Source: CAWBCI01 sp963787195 (GTDB lineage: Bacteria; Bacteroidota; Bacteroidia; Bacteroidales; JAGOPY01). Taken from it: DNA of 64,000 bases. The notes under the pieces were generated by a model. That model ran no database searches and was not told the DNA's origin. It was given only the letters and a program-made list of their open reading frames with translations. This document shows, piece after piece, positions 7,732 to 17,113 of this stretch. The position numbers were made by a program, and so were the translations under genes. The DNA is taken from assembly GCA_963787195.1 (NCBI GenBank), contig CAWBCI010000026.1:1-64000 (forward strand), in the 5' to 3' direction. How positions within the stretch are numbered: the first letter of the stretch is position 1; every line of letters starts with the position of its first letter.

Positions 7732-9537
7732 TTATTCTATCTTTTTGCTCCGCTTCCTTTCAAGCTCATCCAGCATGATTTTTCTCATCCTGATTGATTT
7801 TGGAGTCACTTCGACATATTCATCATTCTTAATATATTCCATCGCCTCTTCCAGGGAAAATTTGGTAGCAGGGGTAATACTTGTTTTATCGTCAGATCCG
7901 GAAGCCCTCATGTTGGAAAGTTTTTTGGTCTTAATTACATTCACAACCAGGTCATCCTGCCGGATATGTTCCCCAATAACCTGACCGGCATATACATCCT
8001 CGTTAGGTTCAATAAAAAACCTGCCCCTGTCCTGCAGTTTGTCAATGGAATAGGCAATAGCAGTTCCGGTCTCCATTGCAAGTATGGCACCACTTCTTCT
8101 AAGTTGTATCTCACCTTTCCAGGGTTCATATGCTTTAAAGCGGTGTCCAACAATGGCTTCACCTTCAGTTACGGTGTATACGGAATTGGTCATCCCGATA
8201 AGTCCTCTGGCAGGAATGCTGAATTCCAGGACAACCCTGTCGTTCCTGGGGGTGATGCTGATGAGTTCCCCCCTTCGCATGCTCACCAATTCAATTACCT
8301 TGCCTGAAAAAGCTTCGGGCACCTGGATAGTAAGTAATTCTATAGGTTCATTTTTCACTCCGTCAATCTCCTTGATGATCACCTGCGGCTGACCTAACTG
8401 GAATTCATAGCCTTCACGCCGCATAGTTTCTACAAGAATAGAGAGGTGAAGGATTCCCCTGCCGTAAACCAGAAGTTTCTCAGGGGAATTGGTATCTTCT
8501 ACCCTCAGTGCCAGATTTTTCTCGGTTTCCTTAAAAAGTCTTTCGCGCAAATGGCGGGAAGTGACGTAAGTTCCTTCTTTTCCAAAAAAAGGAGAATTAT
8601 TTATAGTGAAGAGCATATTCATAGTGGGCTCATCCACGCTAATCCTTTTCAGGCCTTCAGGGTTTTCAAAATCGGCAATGGTATCGCCGATCTCAAAATT
8701 TTCAGGCCCCAGTACAGCGCATATCTCTCCCGATTCAACATCCCATTTTACCTTCTCTTTTCCCAGTCCTTCGAATACATATAATTCTTTTATAACGGAT
8801 TTGAGGAGCCTGCCGTCATTTTTGACAATAGATACCGGCATTCCGGCTTTGATAGTTCCCCTGGAAACCCTGCCAACTGCTATTCTCCCAACATAAGATG
8901 AATAATCAAGTGAACTTATCTGCATCTGTAATGTGCCGGTTTTCTTCTCCGGTTCCGGAATATAATCCAGAATAGTATCCAGGAGATAACTTATATCCTC
9001 AGCCGGTTCCTGCCAGTCGGCTGCCATCCAGCCTTGTTTGGAAGAACCGTAAACAGTCGGAAAATTCAGTTGTTCCTCTGTAGCATCCAGGCTGAACATC
9101 AAATCAAAAACCGCTTCATGAACTTCATCCGGCCGGCAATTGGGTTTATCCACCTTGTTGATAACAACAATGGGCTTAAGTTTCAGTTCAAGAGCTTTCT
9201 GCAGGACGAAACGGGTCTGAGGCATGGGGCCTTCAAAAGCATCCACCAATAAAAGCACTCCATCCGCCATATTCAGCACCCTTTCAACTTCTCCTCCAAA
9301 ATCGGCATGACCCGGCGTATCAATGATATTTATCTTAACTCCTTTATACCTGACAGATACATTTTTAGAAAGAATGGTAATTCCCCTCTCCCTTTCCAGG
9401 TCATTGGAATCGAGGATCAGGTCCCTTACTTCCTGATTATCCCTGAAAAGTTTGACCTGATAAAGAATGCGATCGACCATAGTGGTCTTCCCATGATCGA
9501 CGTGGGCAATTATTGCTATATTTCTGGTGTCTGTCAT
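7732..9537 (-). CDS. typA: GTP-binding protein TypA/BipA
   Basis: Translational GTPase of the EF-G-like TypA/BipA family; it binds ribosomes and helps 50S assembly and stress or cold adaptation. The P-loop is AHVDHGKTT, then RERGITI (switch I), DTPGHADFGGEV (G3), NKVDKP (G4), an EF-G domain V-like region and the TypA C-terminus (RGLIGMTN...EPWKGEI). I start at the ATG at 9537 (601 aa, MTDTRNIAIIAH), the usual family start. A longer frame reaches 9591, but a -7 element (TACTTTTG on the minus strand, 9586-9579) lies inside that extension. Confidence 0.95.
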   Translation of the reverse strand: MTDTRNIAIIAHVDHGKTTMVDRILYQVKLFRDNQEVRDLILDSNDLERERGITILSKNVSVRYKGVKINIIDTPGHADFGGEVERVLNMADGVLLLVDAFEGPMPQTRFVLQKALELKLKPIVVINKVDKPNCRPDEVHEAVFDLMFSLDATEEQLNFPTVYGSSKQGWMAADWQEPAEDISYLLDTILDYIPEPEKKTGTLQMQISSLDYSSYVGRIAVGRVSRGTIKAGMPVSIVKNDGRLLKSVIKELYVFEGLGKEKVKWDVESGEICAVLGPENFEIGDTIADFENPEGLKRISVDEPTMNMLFTINNSPFFGKEGTYVTSRHLRERLFKETEKNLALRVEDTNSPEKLLVYGRGILHLSILVETMRREGYEFQLGQPQVIIKEIDGVKNEPIELLTIQVPEAFSGKVIELVSMRRGELISITPRNDRVVLEFSIPARGLIGMTNSVYTVTEGEAIVGHRFKAYEPWKGEIQLRRSGAILAMETGTAIAYSIDKLQDRGRFFIEPNEDVYAGQVIGEHIRQDDLVVNVIKTKKLSNMRASGSDDKTSITPATKFSLEEAMEYIKNDEYVEVTPKSIRMRKIMLDELERKRSKKIE

Positions 9538-9578
9538 CTGATTATGATTAATTTGACTCCCTTTTTCAAAAGAGTCCG

Positions 9579-9606
9579 CAAAAGTACTCATTATTCCGAT
9601 GCCAAA
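9579..9606 (-). promoter_or_regulatory. typA promoter
   Basis: On the minus strand a TTTG (9606-9603) stands 16 nt before TACTTTTG (9586-9579), matching the Bacteroidetes TTTG/TAnnTTTG pattern. Transcription would start near 9573, giving a leader of ~35 nt before the ATG at 9537. Confidence 0.55.
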
Positions 9607-9778
9607 TGAAGTATGGTGTATTTATCTTAAGGATACCATTAAGGCTCTATTTTGGATATCTCAACTTTTCCTGTTGATTCGGGGAAATTAAAAATTCATC
9701 CTTTAAAAAAAAGAATTGAATTGATCATCAGTAAATTATACAAATTCAACCTCAAAATAAATTATAAGCAAAATGACA

Positions 9779-12145
9779 TTACTCAAACTTCAGGGCATCC
9801 ACAGGGTTCCTGCTTGCAGCCTTGATTGTCTGGTAACTCACCGTCAGGATAGCAATAAAAACAGATATTACGAGGGCCAGAAGAAAGATTAAGGGAGAAA
9901 GGTCTGTATGATAAACATAGTTTTTTAACCATTGATACATAATATAATATGCCAAAGGTATCGCTATCAGATTGGAGAGTAAGATCCATTTCAGGAAATC
10001 TTCACTGAGGGTATAAAAAATCTTATCAACCCCTGCTCCCAGAACTTTCCTTACTCCAATTTCCTTGGTCCTTTGTTCAGACATAAAAGCGGCCAGGCCA
10101 AATAATCCCAGACAAGAGATGAAGATAGTCAATATGGAAAAATATTTAAATATACTTCCAAGCCTTTGTTCCGACTGGTAAAGCTGGTCATATGAATTGT
10201 CGAGAAACTTGTATTCGAAGGGAAAGCCCGGATTGATCTTTTCCCAGGTAGTTTGCATTTGATTTAGTGTTTGTTCTATATTGGAAGAATTCAATTTTGC
10301 CATAAGTAAATTGCAATATTTGGGGGCATTCACAATGATCAATGGGCTGATCTCATAGTTTAAAGGGAGAAAATGAAAATCATCCACCACACCGATAATT
10401 GTAAAACGAGTCCCTCCCCAATTCAACCATTTTCCTATTGGATCATCCATACCCATAACTTTAGCTGCATCCTGATTGATGACAACCGCGCTGGTATCGG
10501 TTCCATAAGAGGGATCAAAATACCGTCCCTGGGCCATTTTCATTCCGAGGGTTTTAACATAATCCATATCGGCAAATGTAAAACCGATCAACACATCATC
10601 TTCATCACTTTTTCCATCCCAGCTAATCCCGCCACTATTACTCCCGATCTGAAAAGGCAGGTGACTTGATCGGGTGACATCAAGTATATTTGGATCCTGA
10701 AGCAGTTCAGATCTGAGTGTATTATAATTATCGCTACTCTTACCCCGCATAAAAGTATATACAACATTCTCCTTATTCATTCCCAGTTTTTTGGTGTGTA
10801 TATATTGCAATTGCCTGTATACCACTATAGTACTTATAATAAGAATAACAGACAAAGTAAACTGGAAAACCACGAGGGCCCTGCGAAAACGAAAACCTCC
10901 GCGACCCTTCCCGGGAAAATTCCTCAAAGCCTCAATAGGCCTGAAAGAGGAAAGATAGAAGGCTGGATAACTCCCTGCCAGGACAGCTGTAAAAAGAATT
11001 ATTCCAGCCAGTCCTCCAATAAATGATAAACTGGTCCAGTCCGGCTCCAGGCTTTTATCTGCCAGGACATTAAAAGAGGGTAAAAAAAGATAAACAAGAA
11101 TGATAGCTGTTATGAAGGCAATGATGGTGATCAGGAGTGATTCGCCAATAAATTGGAATATAAGTTGCTGACGGATCGCACCGGCCATTTTCCTGATGCC
11201 CACTTCACGGCTGCGACGCATAGCCCTGGCGGTTGATAAGTTCATAAAATTAATACAGGCTATTATCAGAATGAAGAGAGCGATCGCGGAGAAAATATAA
11301 ATATACTGTATGTCTCCTCCATTTCCCGTAACAGAATAGAGGTGCAATTTTGTAAGCGGGAACAGGAAAAGGTCTATATCTGAATTAGCGGGATCATCAG
11401 GCTTTGCATCCGGAGGATTGGACTTTTTTTCGAGGAAATCATTGATTTTGACATTAAAATCTTTATAATTAACTCCCGGCGCCAATTCCACCATAGCTCC
11501 ATAGGTATTCCATCCATACTTTTCAATCTGGAAGCCATAATCTTTAATATTTTCATAAGGAATACAAATATCAAAGCGAAAAGAAGAGTTCTCAGGAATA
11601 TCACTGATAACTCCTGTTACTTTGTATTCATGCTGGGCATTTATTTTAAGGACCTTTCCGATTGCTTCTTCATCCCCGAAATATTTTTTTGCAAGCTTCT
11701 CGGTAATAACGGCCGAATGAAGGTCTTTAAAAGCATCAGAAGGATTACCTTCGAGGAAATTAAAAGTTAGCATGCTGAAAACAGGAGGATCCGCAAAGCG
11801 GACATTTTCACTGAAAAACTTATCCTCCCTGGAAACTATACCAGCAATCGAATAATACATCATGCTCTTGCTAATCTCCGGGAAATCTGTCTTCAGGTCT
11901 CTGGCTATAGGGCCTGGCATACTAGTGGTAGTCAGCGGCCCACTTACATAATGCTGTGTCTGTACCACAACAAAAAGATTGTCGCGGTTCTGGTTAAAAC
12001 GGTCATAACTCAGTTCATAACTAACCCAGAGAAAAATAAGAATAGAACTGGCCATTCCCACCCCAAGTCCTAAAATATTGATAGCTGAAAATCCTTTCTG
12101 CCGGATCAGGTTCCTGAAGGCAATAAGCATGTAATTTCTCAACAT
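9779..12145 (-). CDS. MacB/FtsX-type ABC transporter permease
   Basis: 788 aa. It begins with an N-terminal membrane anchor and a MacB periplasmic core-like domain (start MLRNYMLIAFRNL, typical of this Bacteroidota family). Two FtsX blocks follow: ~280-430 with RSREVGIRKMAGA, and the C-terminal ~670-788 with RTKEIGVRKVLGA. Eight membrane segments are visible as two sets of four. These permeases act with a LolD/MacB-type ATPase in mechanotransmission or export across the envelope. No ATPase gene is adjacent; the one at 59.6 kb has its own permease. It appears monocistronic. Confidence 0.9.
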   Translation of the reverse strand: MLRNYMLIAFRNLIRQKGFSAINILGLGVGMASSILIFLWVSYELSYDRFNQNRDNLFVVVQTQHYVSGPLTTTSMPGPIARDLKTDFPEISKSMMYYSIAGIVSREDKFFSENVRFADPPVFSMLTFNFLEGNPSDAFKDLHSAVITEKLAKKYFGDEEAIGKVLKINAQHEYKVTGVISDIPENSSFRFDICIPYENIKDYGFQIEKYGWNTYGAMVELAPGVNYKDFNVKINDFLEKKSNPPDAKPDDPANSDIDLFLFPLTKLHLYSVTGNGGDIQYIYIFSAIALFILIIACINFMNLSTARAMRRSREVGIRKMAGAIRQQLIFQFIGESLLITIIAFITAIILVYLFLPSFNVLADKSLEPDWTSLSFIGGLAGIILFTAVLAGSYPAFYLSSFRPIEALRNFPGKGRGGFRFRRALVVFQFTLSVILIISTIVVYRQLQYIHTKKLGMNKENVVYTFMRGKSSDNYNTLRSELLQDPNILDVTRSSHLPFQIGSNSGGISWDGKSDEDDVLIGFTFADMDYVKTLGMKMAQGRYFDPSYGTDTSAVVINQDAAKVMGMDDPIGKWLNWGGTRFTIIGVVDDFHFLPLNYEISPLIIVNAPKYCNLLMAKLNSSNIEQTLNQMQTTWEKINPGFPFEYKFLDNSYDQLYQSEQRLGSIFKYFSILTIFISCLGLFGLAAFMSEQRTKEIGVRKVLGAGVDKIFYTLSEDFLKWILLSNLIAIPLAYYIMYQWLKNYVYHTDLSPLIFLLALVISVFIAILTVSYQTIKAASRNPVDALKFE

Positions 12146-12416
12146 AACATGTTCTTTTTTTATGCTTGATATATATGGACGAACTTAAATTAAGATTGTT
12201 ACATAAAATCATTAAACTTTCATGCTTTTCTAATAAGATCCCTTCCATCCGGATCTGAACAAATAAGAATACTGTTGGTTGATGACAATGAAGCTTCTCA
12301 TTTCCAAAACTTAAACTGATTTTTTGTATTTGCAAATGTTCCTCATCTTCATAAACTTAACTTGAAATTAATCAAACTAAATTATTGAAGAAAATCCAGA
12401 TTCAAAATTAATAAAC

Positions 12417-13211
12417 ATGAAAAATATTGTTATTACCGGCAGCACAAGAGGGATAGGATATGGCTTGACTGAAGAATTCCTGAAAAGAGGAGCTAATGTC
12501 ACGATTAATGGTAGAAAAGCTGAAGGCCTTGGGCAGGCTTTGAAAAAATTGAACGCCTACAAAGAACACATTTTTGGAATTGCCGGAGATATTGCTGCAA
12601 AAGATTTTCCGGAAGAATTATTTAATAAAGCCAAATCCAGATTCGGCGATGTGGATATATGGATAAATAATGCCGGAATAGTTCCCCCATACCTTCCTAC
12701 TCATAAAATACCGATGGATGATGTTAACAAAGTTTTCAGCACTAACATAAACGGGCTGGTCGACGCGACGCTCATTGTTTATAATAAAATGCTGGTTCAG
12801 GGACATGGTAAAATATTCAATATGGAAGGCTTAGGCAGTGATGGCCGTATGATGGAAAAGATGACAGTTTACGGAACATCCAAAAGGGCAGTTCAATATT
12901 TCACCCGGTCATTTGCAAAGGAGATAGACTCATCAATTGTACAGATAAATGTCTTAAGTCCGGGAATGGTTCTGACCGATCTATTGATGAATTCACTGAA
13001 TGCCGGGGATGAGAAAGAAATTGAACGGCGCAAAAAGGTTTTCAATTTACTGGCAGAAAGAGTAGAGGTAGTATCAGAATTTTTATGTGATGGCATTCTG
13101 AAAAGCAAGGGTAATTATGACAGGATAAAGTATCTATCTAAAACAAGAGTCATTGGAAGGATGATGCGGAATCTTTTTGTCAAACGGGATTTTTTTTCAG
13201 ACGAAAATTAA
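12417..13211 (+). CDS. short-chain dehydrogenase/reductase
   Basis: 264 aa classical SDR: Rossmann glycine motif TGSTRGIGYGL at ~8-18, NNAG at ~86-89, and the catalytic YGTSK (Tyr-x-x-x-Lys). The usual active-site Ser before the Tyr is less clear in this copy (EGLGSDGRMMEKMTVYGTSK). NAD(P)-dependent oxidoreductase with unknown substrate. The C-terminal ~50 residues extend beyond the core. Flanked by unrelated genes on both sides. Confidence 0.85.
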   Translation: MKNIVITGSTRGIGYGLTEEFLKRGANVTINGRKAEGLGQALKKLNAYKEHIFGIAGDIAAKDFPEELFNKAKSRFGDVDIWINNAGIVPPYLPTHKIPMDDVNKVFSTNINGLVDATLIVYNKMLVQGHGKIFNMEGLGSDGRMMEKMTVYGTSKRAVQYFTRSFAKEIDSSIVQINVLSPGMVLTDLLMNSLNAGDEKEIERRKKVFNLLAERVEVVSEFLCDGILKSKGNYDRIKYLSKTRVIGRMMRNLFVKRDFFSDEN

Positions 13212-13328
13212 TATCCTCCAATATTGGTGTTGAATGAACATTCTATGATATAAACTGTTGATAACAAACACTTAAAATGCCATTCATTTTCTTTAATAAT
13301 TCATTCCAAAAACCTAAATTTTAAAACC

Positions 13329-14225
13329 ATGGCTTACGACTTTTTACTTTCCAGCAACACTTTGCCAAGTGGCAGAACAGCTCATTATGCTTCCATAGCG
13401 GGTTCTGAAAATTCAAAATTTACCATCGGTTACCGCACGAAATACCTCGACAATTTCGGGCTTTTCAATATATCCGTTGATAAAAATCAGGTTTATGAAC
13501 CATCAGGATTCCTGCCTGCTTCCGGTTTCTGGGCATATTTTATATATCCCACAGCCATGGCTGAAAGCAAAGGTTCTTATAATTGTCTCAATACTTATGA
13601 CCGGGCGAAATTCACTTTCAGTTTCATGCAATATGCTGCTCATGTTCCAAACGGGGATTTTGTATTATTTTTCAGAAAATTATTAGCCCTTCCTTTGGCT
13701 GCAGAATACTTTCCAAAGCTTGTGCTTCAAAATAACCGGATATTTTATAAGAATCAGAATGGATCATTGCATCAGCTTGAAGATGATCATTCAAGTCAGG
13801 CACTTATGGACTACTTGAATCCCTCTCTCTCGGAAATAGAAACACAGGAACTGATTTGTTCAGCCCGCATGGTACATTGGGCCAAAAACGATCCGGAACA
13901 CCGCAGAGTACAGGTAGAAACTGCCATACAGCATTTCCGTAAAAACATGGTGGCATATGATAAGCGTTTTGGCCTGAACAATGTGCCCGCTAAAGTTTGT
14001 CAGGTGATTTGCGATATCCGTCATCAGGGCAGGGCGACCAATGATCGTATTGCAGCCGCGATGAATACAGCAGGAAATTGGGACAAGGCCTTCAATAATC
14101 TGCTTTCAATCGGCGAAGTAAATTACGGGGAAAGAATTAAGACCGTGAGAAGTAATATCAATAGTCTGTTGAGTCAGGGATTATTTGATAAGGTTTATGA
14201 CAGCAGTAAAAATGATTTTATTTAG
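13329..14225 (+). CDS. conserved-looking hypothetical protein, possible lysozyme-like hydrolase
   Basis: 298 aa, cytosolic by appearance (no signal peptide or membrane segment), starting MAYDFLL at a clear ATG. I do not recognise a named family. An AMAESKGSYN motif near residue 80, followed by an aromatic-rich FTFSFMQYAAH stretch, looks like the catalytic Glu region of lysozyme-superfamily folds. A second conserved-looking segment is CDIRHQGRATNDRI near 230. These suggest a muramidase- or chitosanase-like all-helical hydrolase, but only by eye. It stands alone, 118 nt after the SDR. Confidence 0.75.
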   Translation: MAYDFLLSSNTLPSGRTAHYASIAGSENSKFTIGYRTKYLDNFGLFNISVDKNQVYEPSGFLPASGFWAYFIYPTAMAESKGSYNCLNTYDRAKFTFSFMQYAAHVPNGDFVLFFRKLLALPLAAEYFPKLVLQNNRIFYKNQNGSLHQLEDDHSSQALMDYLNPSLSEIETQELICSARMVHWAKNDPEHRRVQVETAIQHFRKNMVAYDKRFGLNNVPAKVCQVICDIRHQGRATNDRIAAAMNTAGNWDKAFNNLLSIGEVNYGERIKTVRSNINSLLSQGLFDKVYDSSKNDFI

Positions 14226-14347
14226 GGATATTTTTCTTCCGGAATATTCATGATCTGGCGATAAAGGATGTTGAAAATTGAAGGGGAGCCCCCTAAATGA
14301 AGTGTCGTCCGGTATAAAATAATTCCGAAGTTAAAAACCTTTCCCGA

Positions 14348-14869
14348 TTAGTTTCCTCCCCCATGTCTGCCGTGGCGGAAACGATGTTGCATTCCCTGTC
14401 CCTGTCCCTGCATTGGACATCTGTATAGTTCACGATAAAGATTTGATAATTTGATAGCCTGGGCAGGTGAACAGACCATTTTCAGCTCCAGGTACTGATG
14501 TATACTTTCCTTTTGCAGGTTCTTCTGCATTCTGGCTAACTCATCTGAATATCTGTTCAGTTTAGAAGTATCCGGTTCATCGGCAGCCAGTTCATCCAGG
14601 ATATCTCCGCGAATTTCCCTGATCGAACTGGCAAGAGGAGCAGAAGCGGCCCGGTATTCCTTATTGATAAGCTCAACCTGATGGACTTGCAGCTCAGTCA
14701 GCCCGAGTTCACTCCGGAAAACGTTCAGCGGTTGAGTCATTTCCTGAGATAATTGGGTTTCGGTATTTTCACCTCTGAAAATAAAATAAGAAGCAAGGGC
14801 CGAAAGGTTTACCACCAGAAGTAATATAAGAGCCCAGAGCAAAAAGCGGTTTTTCCGTATAATATCCAT
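14348..14869 (-). CDS. membrane-anchored periplasmic CpxP/Spy-like metal-resistance protein
   Basis: 173 aa: short cytosolic start, one membrane segment (~9-31), then a helical periplasmic domain with repeated Leu/Glu/Gln heptads. This is the shape of the heavy-metal-resistance/CpxP-Spy family (ZraP-like, PF13801). The tail is rich in His, Gly, Gln and Arg (HRFRHGRHGGGN), a plausible metal-binding end. It is the last gene of the minus-strand sigma/anti-sigma cassette, 11 nt after the anti-sigma gene. By analogy with CnrX/RsrA-type systems it may sense metal or protein stress outside the inner membrane. Confidence 0.8.
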   Translation of the reverse strand: MDIIRKNRFLLWALILLLVVNLSALASYFIFRGENTETQLSQEMTQPLNVFRSELGLTELQVHQVELINKEYRAASAPLASSIREIRGDILDELAADEPDTSKLNRYSDELARMQKNLQKESIHQYLELKMVCSPAQAIKLSNLYRELYRCPMQGQGQGMQHRFRHGRHGGGN

Positions 14870-14880
14870 GGTATGATGTA

Positions 14881-15318
14881 TTAATAATTCGTCAATATCA
14901 GCATATCCTCGTCTGCAAATTCCGGAATATATAAATCAGTACGCAATATGTCCATATTTTCCTGGTTTTCAGCAATATTTACTCCTTTTGGAATATTGAG
15001 ACTACCAATCAAGGTACCTATTGTAATGGCAATAACCAACATCAGGCCAATAAGTATAGGGCGCCAGACAAGCCCTGTCCTGTGAACTTTCCCTTCCAGA
15101 TTATTTTCTATTTTTTGCATTAAACGGGTTCGGGCAAATGGATCCGGATGTATTGCTTTTTCTTTCAGGATCACTTGATCAATGGCTTTAAAACCTTCAA
15201 AGGCTTTTTGGCAGGATGCACATGTTTTGATGTGGTCCTCAAACAGTTGACTTTCCTCAGAGCTCAGTGTTCCTTCCTGATACGCGAAGAGATTTTCCTG
15301 TACTATATTGCAATCCAT
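14881..15318 (-). CDS. zinc-finger anti-sigma factor
   Basis: 145 aa. The N-terminal zf-HC2 motif H-x3-C-x2-C (HIKTCASC, ~29-36) is typical of ZAS anti-sigma proteins. A membrane segment at ~85-108 is followed by a short periplasmic tail. It begins 5 nt after the stop of the ECF sigma gene, the normal order for a cognate pair. It should hold the sigma factor at the membrane until released. Confidence 0.9.
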   Translation of the reverse strand: MDCNIVQENLFAYQEGTLSSEESQLFEDHIKTCASCQKAFEGFKAIDQVILKEKAIHPDPFARTRLMQKIENNLEGKVHRTGLVWRPILIGLMLVIAITIGTLIGSLNIPKGVNIAENQENMDILRTDLYIPEFADEDMLILTNY

Positions 15319-15322
15319 AAGT

Positions 15323-15904
15323 TCATTTTTTAGAGTATTCTGAAAAGTGCTTAAAAAGTTTTTTCTGCAGATTTTGTTTAGCCCTGTATATCAGCGAATC
15401 AACTGCTGATAAACTATGGCCGGTGATTTCAGAAATTTCCTTGTATGACATATCTTCATATTTATTCAAAACGAAAACGATACGTTGATTTTCAGGCAGG
15501 GTATCAATAGCCTTTTGCAAGAGGTCCCTGTTTTCTTTTTCATCGATGCTGTTTATATCCTTTCCGCCTTCATTTTTTATTCCTTCAATAATATGTGTTG
15601 AAAGTTGAAGATAATTTCCAATCCGTTGAAAAATCTGCCTTCTGTTATTTCTCTTAACAGCATTCATTGATCGGTTCACTATAATCCGGTAAACCCAGGT
15701 GGACATTGCCGATGCTTGTCTGAATTTGTGAATTGAATTGAGGATCTCGAGAAATATTTCCTGAGAAAGGTCTTCAGCATCTTCCATGTTTCCCAGAAAA
15801 TAATAGGCTGTTTTGATCACTCTTTCCTGGTAAGTATCAACCAAAATCCTGATTGCATTTCTGTCACGCTTTATGACTCCCTCTATCAATTCCTTATCAG
15901 TCAT
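15323..15904 (-). CDS. ECF RNA polymerase sigma factor (sigma-70 family)
   Basis: 193 aa from the ATG at 15904 (MTDKELIEGVIKRD). Region 2 has the core-binding/-10 recognition helix (GNMEDAEDLSQEIFLEILNS, then STWVYRI); region 4 has a helix-turn-helix (MSYKEISEITGHSLSAVDSLIYRAKQNL). The frame is open for 46 more codons upstream, but that extension is His/Cys/Lys rich and unlike the family, so I leave it out. The anti-sigma gene follows directly. Confidence 0.9.
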   Translation of the reverse strand: MTDKELIEGVIKRDRNAIRILVDTYQERVIKTAYYFLGNMEDAEDLSQEIFLEILNSIHKFRQASAMSTWVYRIIVNRSMNAVKRNNRRQIFQRIGNYLQLSTHIIEGIKNEGGKDINSIDEKENRDLLQKAIDTLPENQRIVFVLNKYEDMSYKEISEITGHSLSAVDSLIYRAKQNLQKKLFKHFSEYSKK

Positions 15905-16091
15905 TCCAGGGTTTTCGATTTGATGAATCTTCAAATAATGACATGGTTTCAAACATTGCTTTAATTCATGCAGGTGCAGGCCAGGTCTGATGGATTCCGG
16001 TATGTCTCCAATCATACATTTTGCCTGCTCCTGCATAAACAAAAAACATCCTTTTATTCGGTCCTGAATGTCATAGCTTCAAAATTAAGCA

Positions 16092-16526
16092 TTATTTTTT
16101 CTCAGGACTTGTCGGAGCAACAACAGGCTGGTTTCCCATGCCATTGCGGTGTTTAAAACCCTGTCCCTGACCTTTAGCTCCACAGTGCCCACGGCCACAG
16201 CAATTACCCTGACCAAATCCCCTGCCTTTTCCTTGACAGCATTGGGTTCCTTTACAATTAGTACCGGCAGGACGGTTATCGCAAATTCCGTCACCATTTT
16301 TATCCACAAAGTTTGGCCCTTTGCCTGTGCTTTGTTTCATCTGATAATTGTCACAAATCCCATCCTTGTTTGCGTCCACAAAGGTCCCGGGACTTGCCGT
16401 AGTTTTCACAACTGCGGACTTTTCATTCTGCACATTCTGATCTTGTCCGGTGCTCTGCGCAATGGTTTGTCCGAAGAAAAACAATGTCAGTGTGAAAGCC
16501 AGAATCATTTTTGAAATAGTTTTCAT
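16092..16526 (-). CDS. secreted Cys/Gly-rich protein with two EF-hand-like loops
   Basis: 144 aa with a signal peptide (MKTISKMILAFTLTLFFFGQTIAQ). Two DxNxDGxCDN loops (DANKDGICDN, DKNGDGICDN) are Ca2+-binding-like with an extra Cys in each. A Cys-rich Gly-rich block follows (CKGTQCC, GNCCGRGHC) and a Lys/Gly/His tail. Such composition suggests metal binding. It lies upstream of the ECF sigma gene on the same strand and is probably a target or part of the same stress regulon. No named family recognised. Confidence 0.75.
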   Translation of the reverse strand: MKTISKMILAFTLTLFFFGQTIAQSTGQDQNVQNEKSAVVKTTASPGTFVDANKDGICDNYQMKQSTGKGPNFVDKNGDGICDNRPAGTNCKGTQCCQGKGRGFGQGNCCGRGHCGAKGQGQGFKHRNGMGNQPVVAPTSPEKK

Positions 16527-17113
16527 AAGACTTTGATATTAATTAATAAATCCGTTATAAACAATTAGACAATTTTAAATCAAAAAACCAGCGATAAATC
16601 TTTAAAATATATAGTGATATAAAACCTCAACAGAGATTATTGTCTGATTGGTAATATGTTATGTTTAAAAAAATTTGCTTTTTTTTAGTGTACAAAAAAA
16701 AGCCCGTCTTAAAATCGCGGGCTCTTTGCCGGTAACTCCGGCACCAGATGGGGGTAACCAGGGTTGGTTGGAAATAGAAGCATTACATGGGGGGCACTAT
16801 ATGTTTAATTTCACTACCTCTCTTAAAAAACCCGCCTAAATGGCGGGTGACTTGGCTGACCGGTCTTGGCTAATTTGATCCTACCTCAGTGCCGATCGAT
16901 ATATTTCTTTCCATTTTATGCCTTTCTTTATTCGTGCTATCTTGATCCGATAACTTTGTCTTCCTGAGTATTTCAAAAGTATAGGAAGAATATCATAATA
17001 TCCTCACTGAAACTATTGATGTGTTTTTTTAGTGGTTTTCTGCCAGGGAGAAGGTAAAATATCGCAGTATTATTGTATTCGATGAGCGCTAATATGTAGT
17101 ATAATTGTATTCG
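16527..17113. other. 587-nt gap with paired minus-oriented terminators
   Basis: No protein gene of normal length fits here. On the minus strand I see a -7-like TACTTTTG (16981-16974), a 14-codon ORF (16914-16870), a hairpin plus T run (16852-16827), and a second hairpin plus T run (16723-16693). A GCCGG/CCGGC hairpin lies between. The GTATTCGATGA sequence occurs twice just before the next gene (ending about 17084 and 17117). Confidence 0.4.
16693..16967 (-). ncRNA. candidate minus-strand small RNA or peptide transcript
   Basis: Reading minus: TACTTTTG promoter-like element, then a 14-aa ORF (MERNISIGTEVGSN) ending at 16870. The terminator ACCCGCC-ATTTA-GGCGGGT with six Ts follows directly. 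Further on is a second terminator, AGCCCG...CGGGCT, with eight Ts. No minus-strand gene lies upstream that these terminators could serve, so an independent short transcript of ~115-275 nt is the simple reading. No Rfam family recognised. Confidence 0.35.

Noticed and set aside
7732..9591. TypA starting at 9591
   Set aside because: The first 18 codons contain the promoter element and do not match the family start.
15905..16042. 46-codon N-terminal extension of the ECF sigma factor
   Set aside because: Unlike any sigma factor N-terminus; the ATG at 15904 gives the normal family start.
16953..16960. plus-strand TAACTTTG promoter-like octamer
   Set aside because: Followed by no plus-strand gene for 150 nt and close to a minus-strand match; one of the two is probably chance, and terminators support the minus one.
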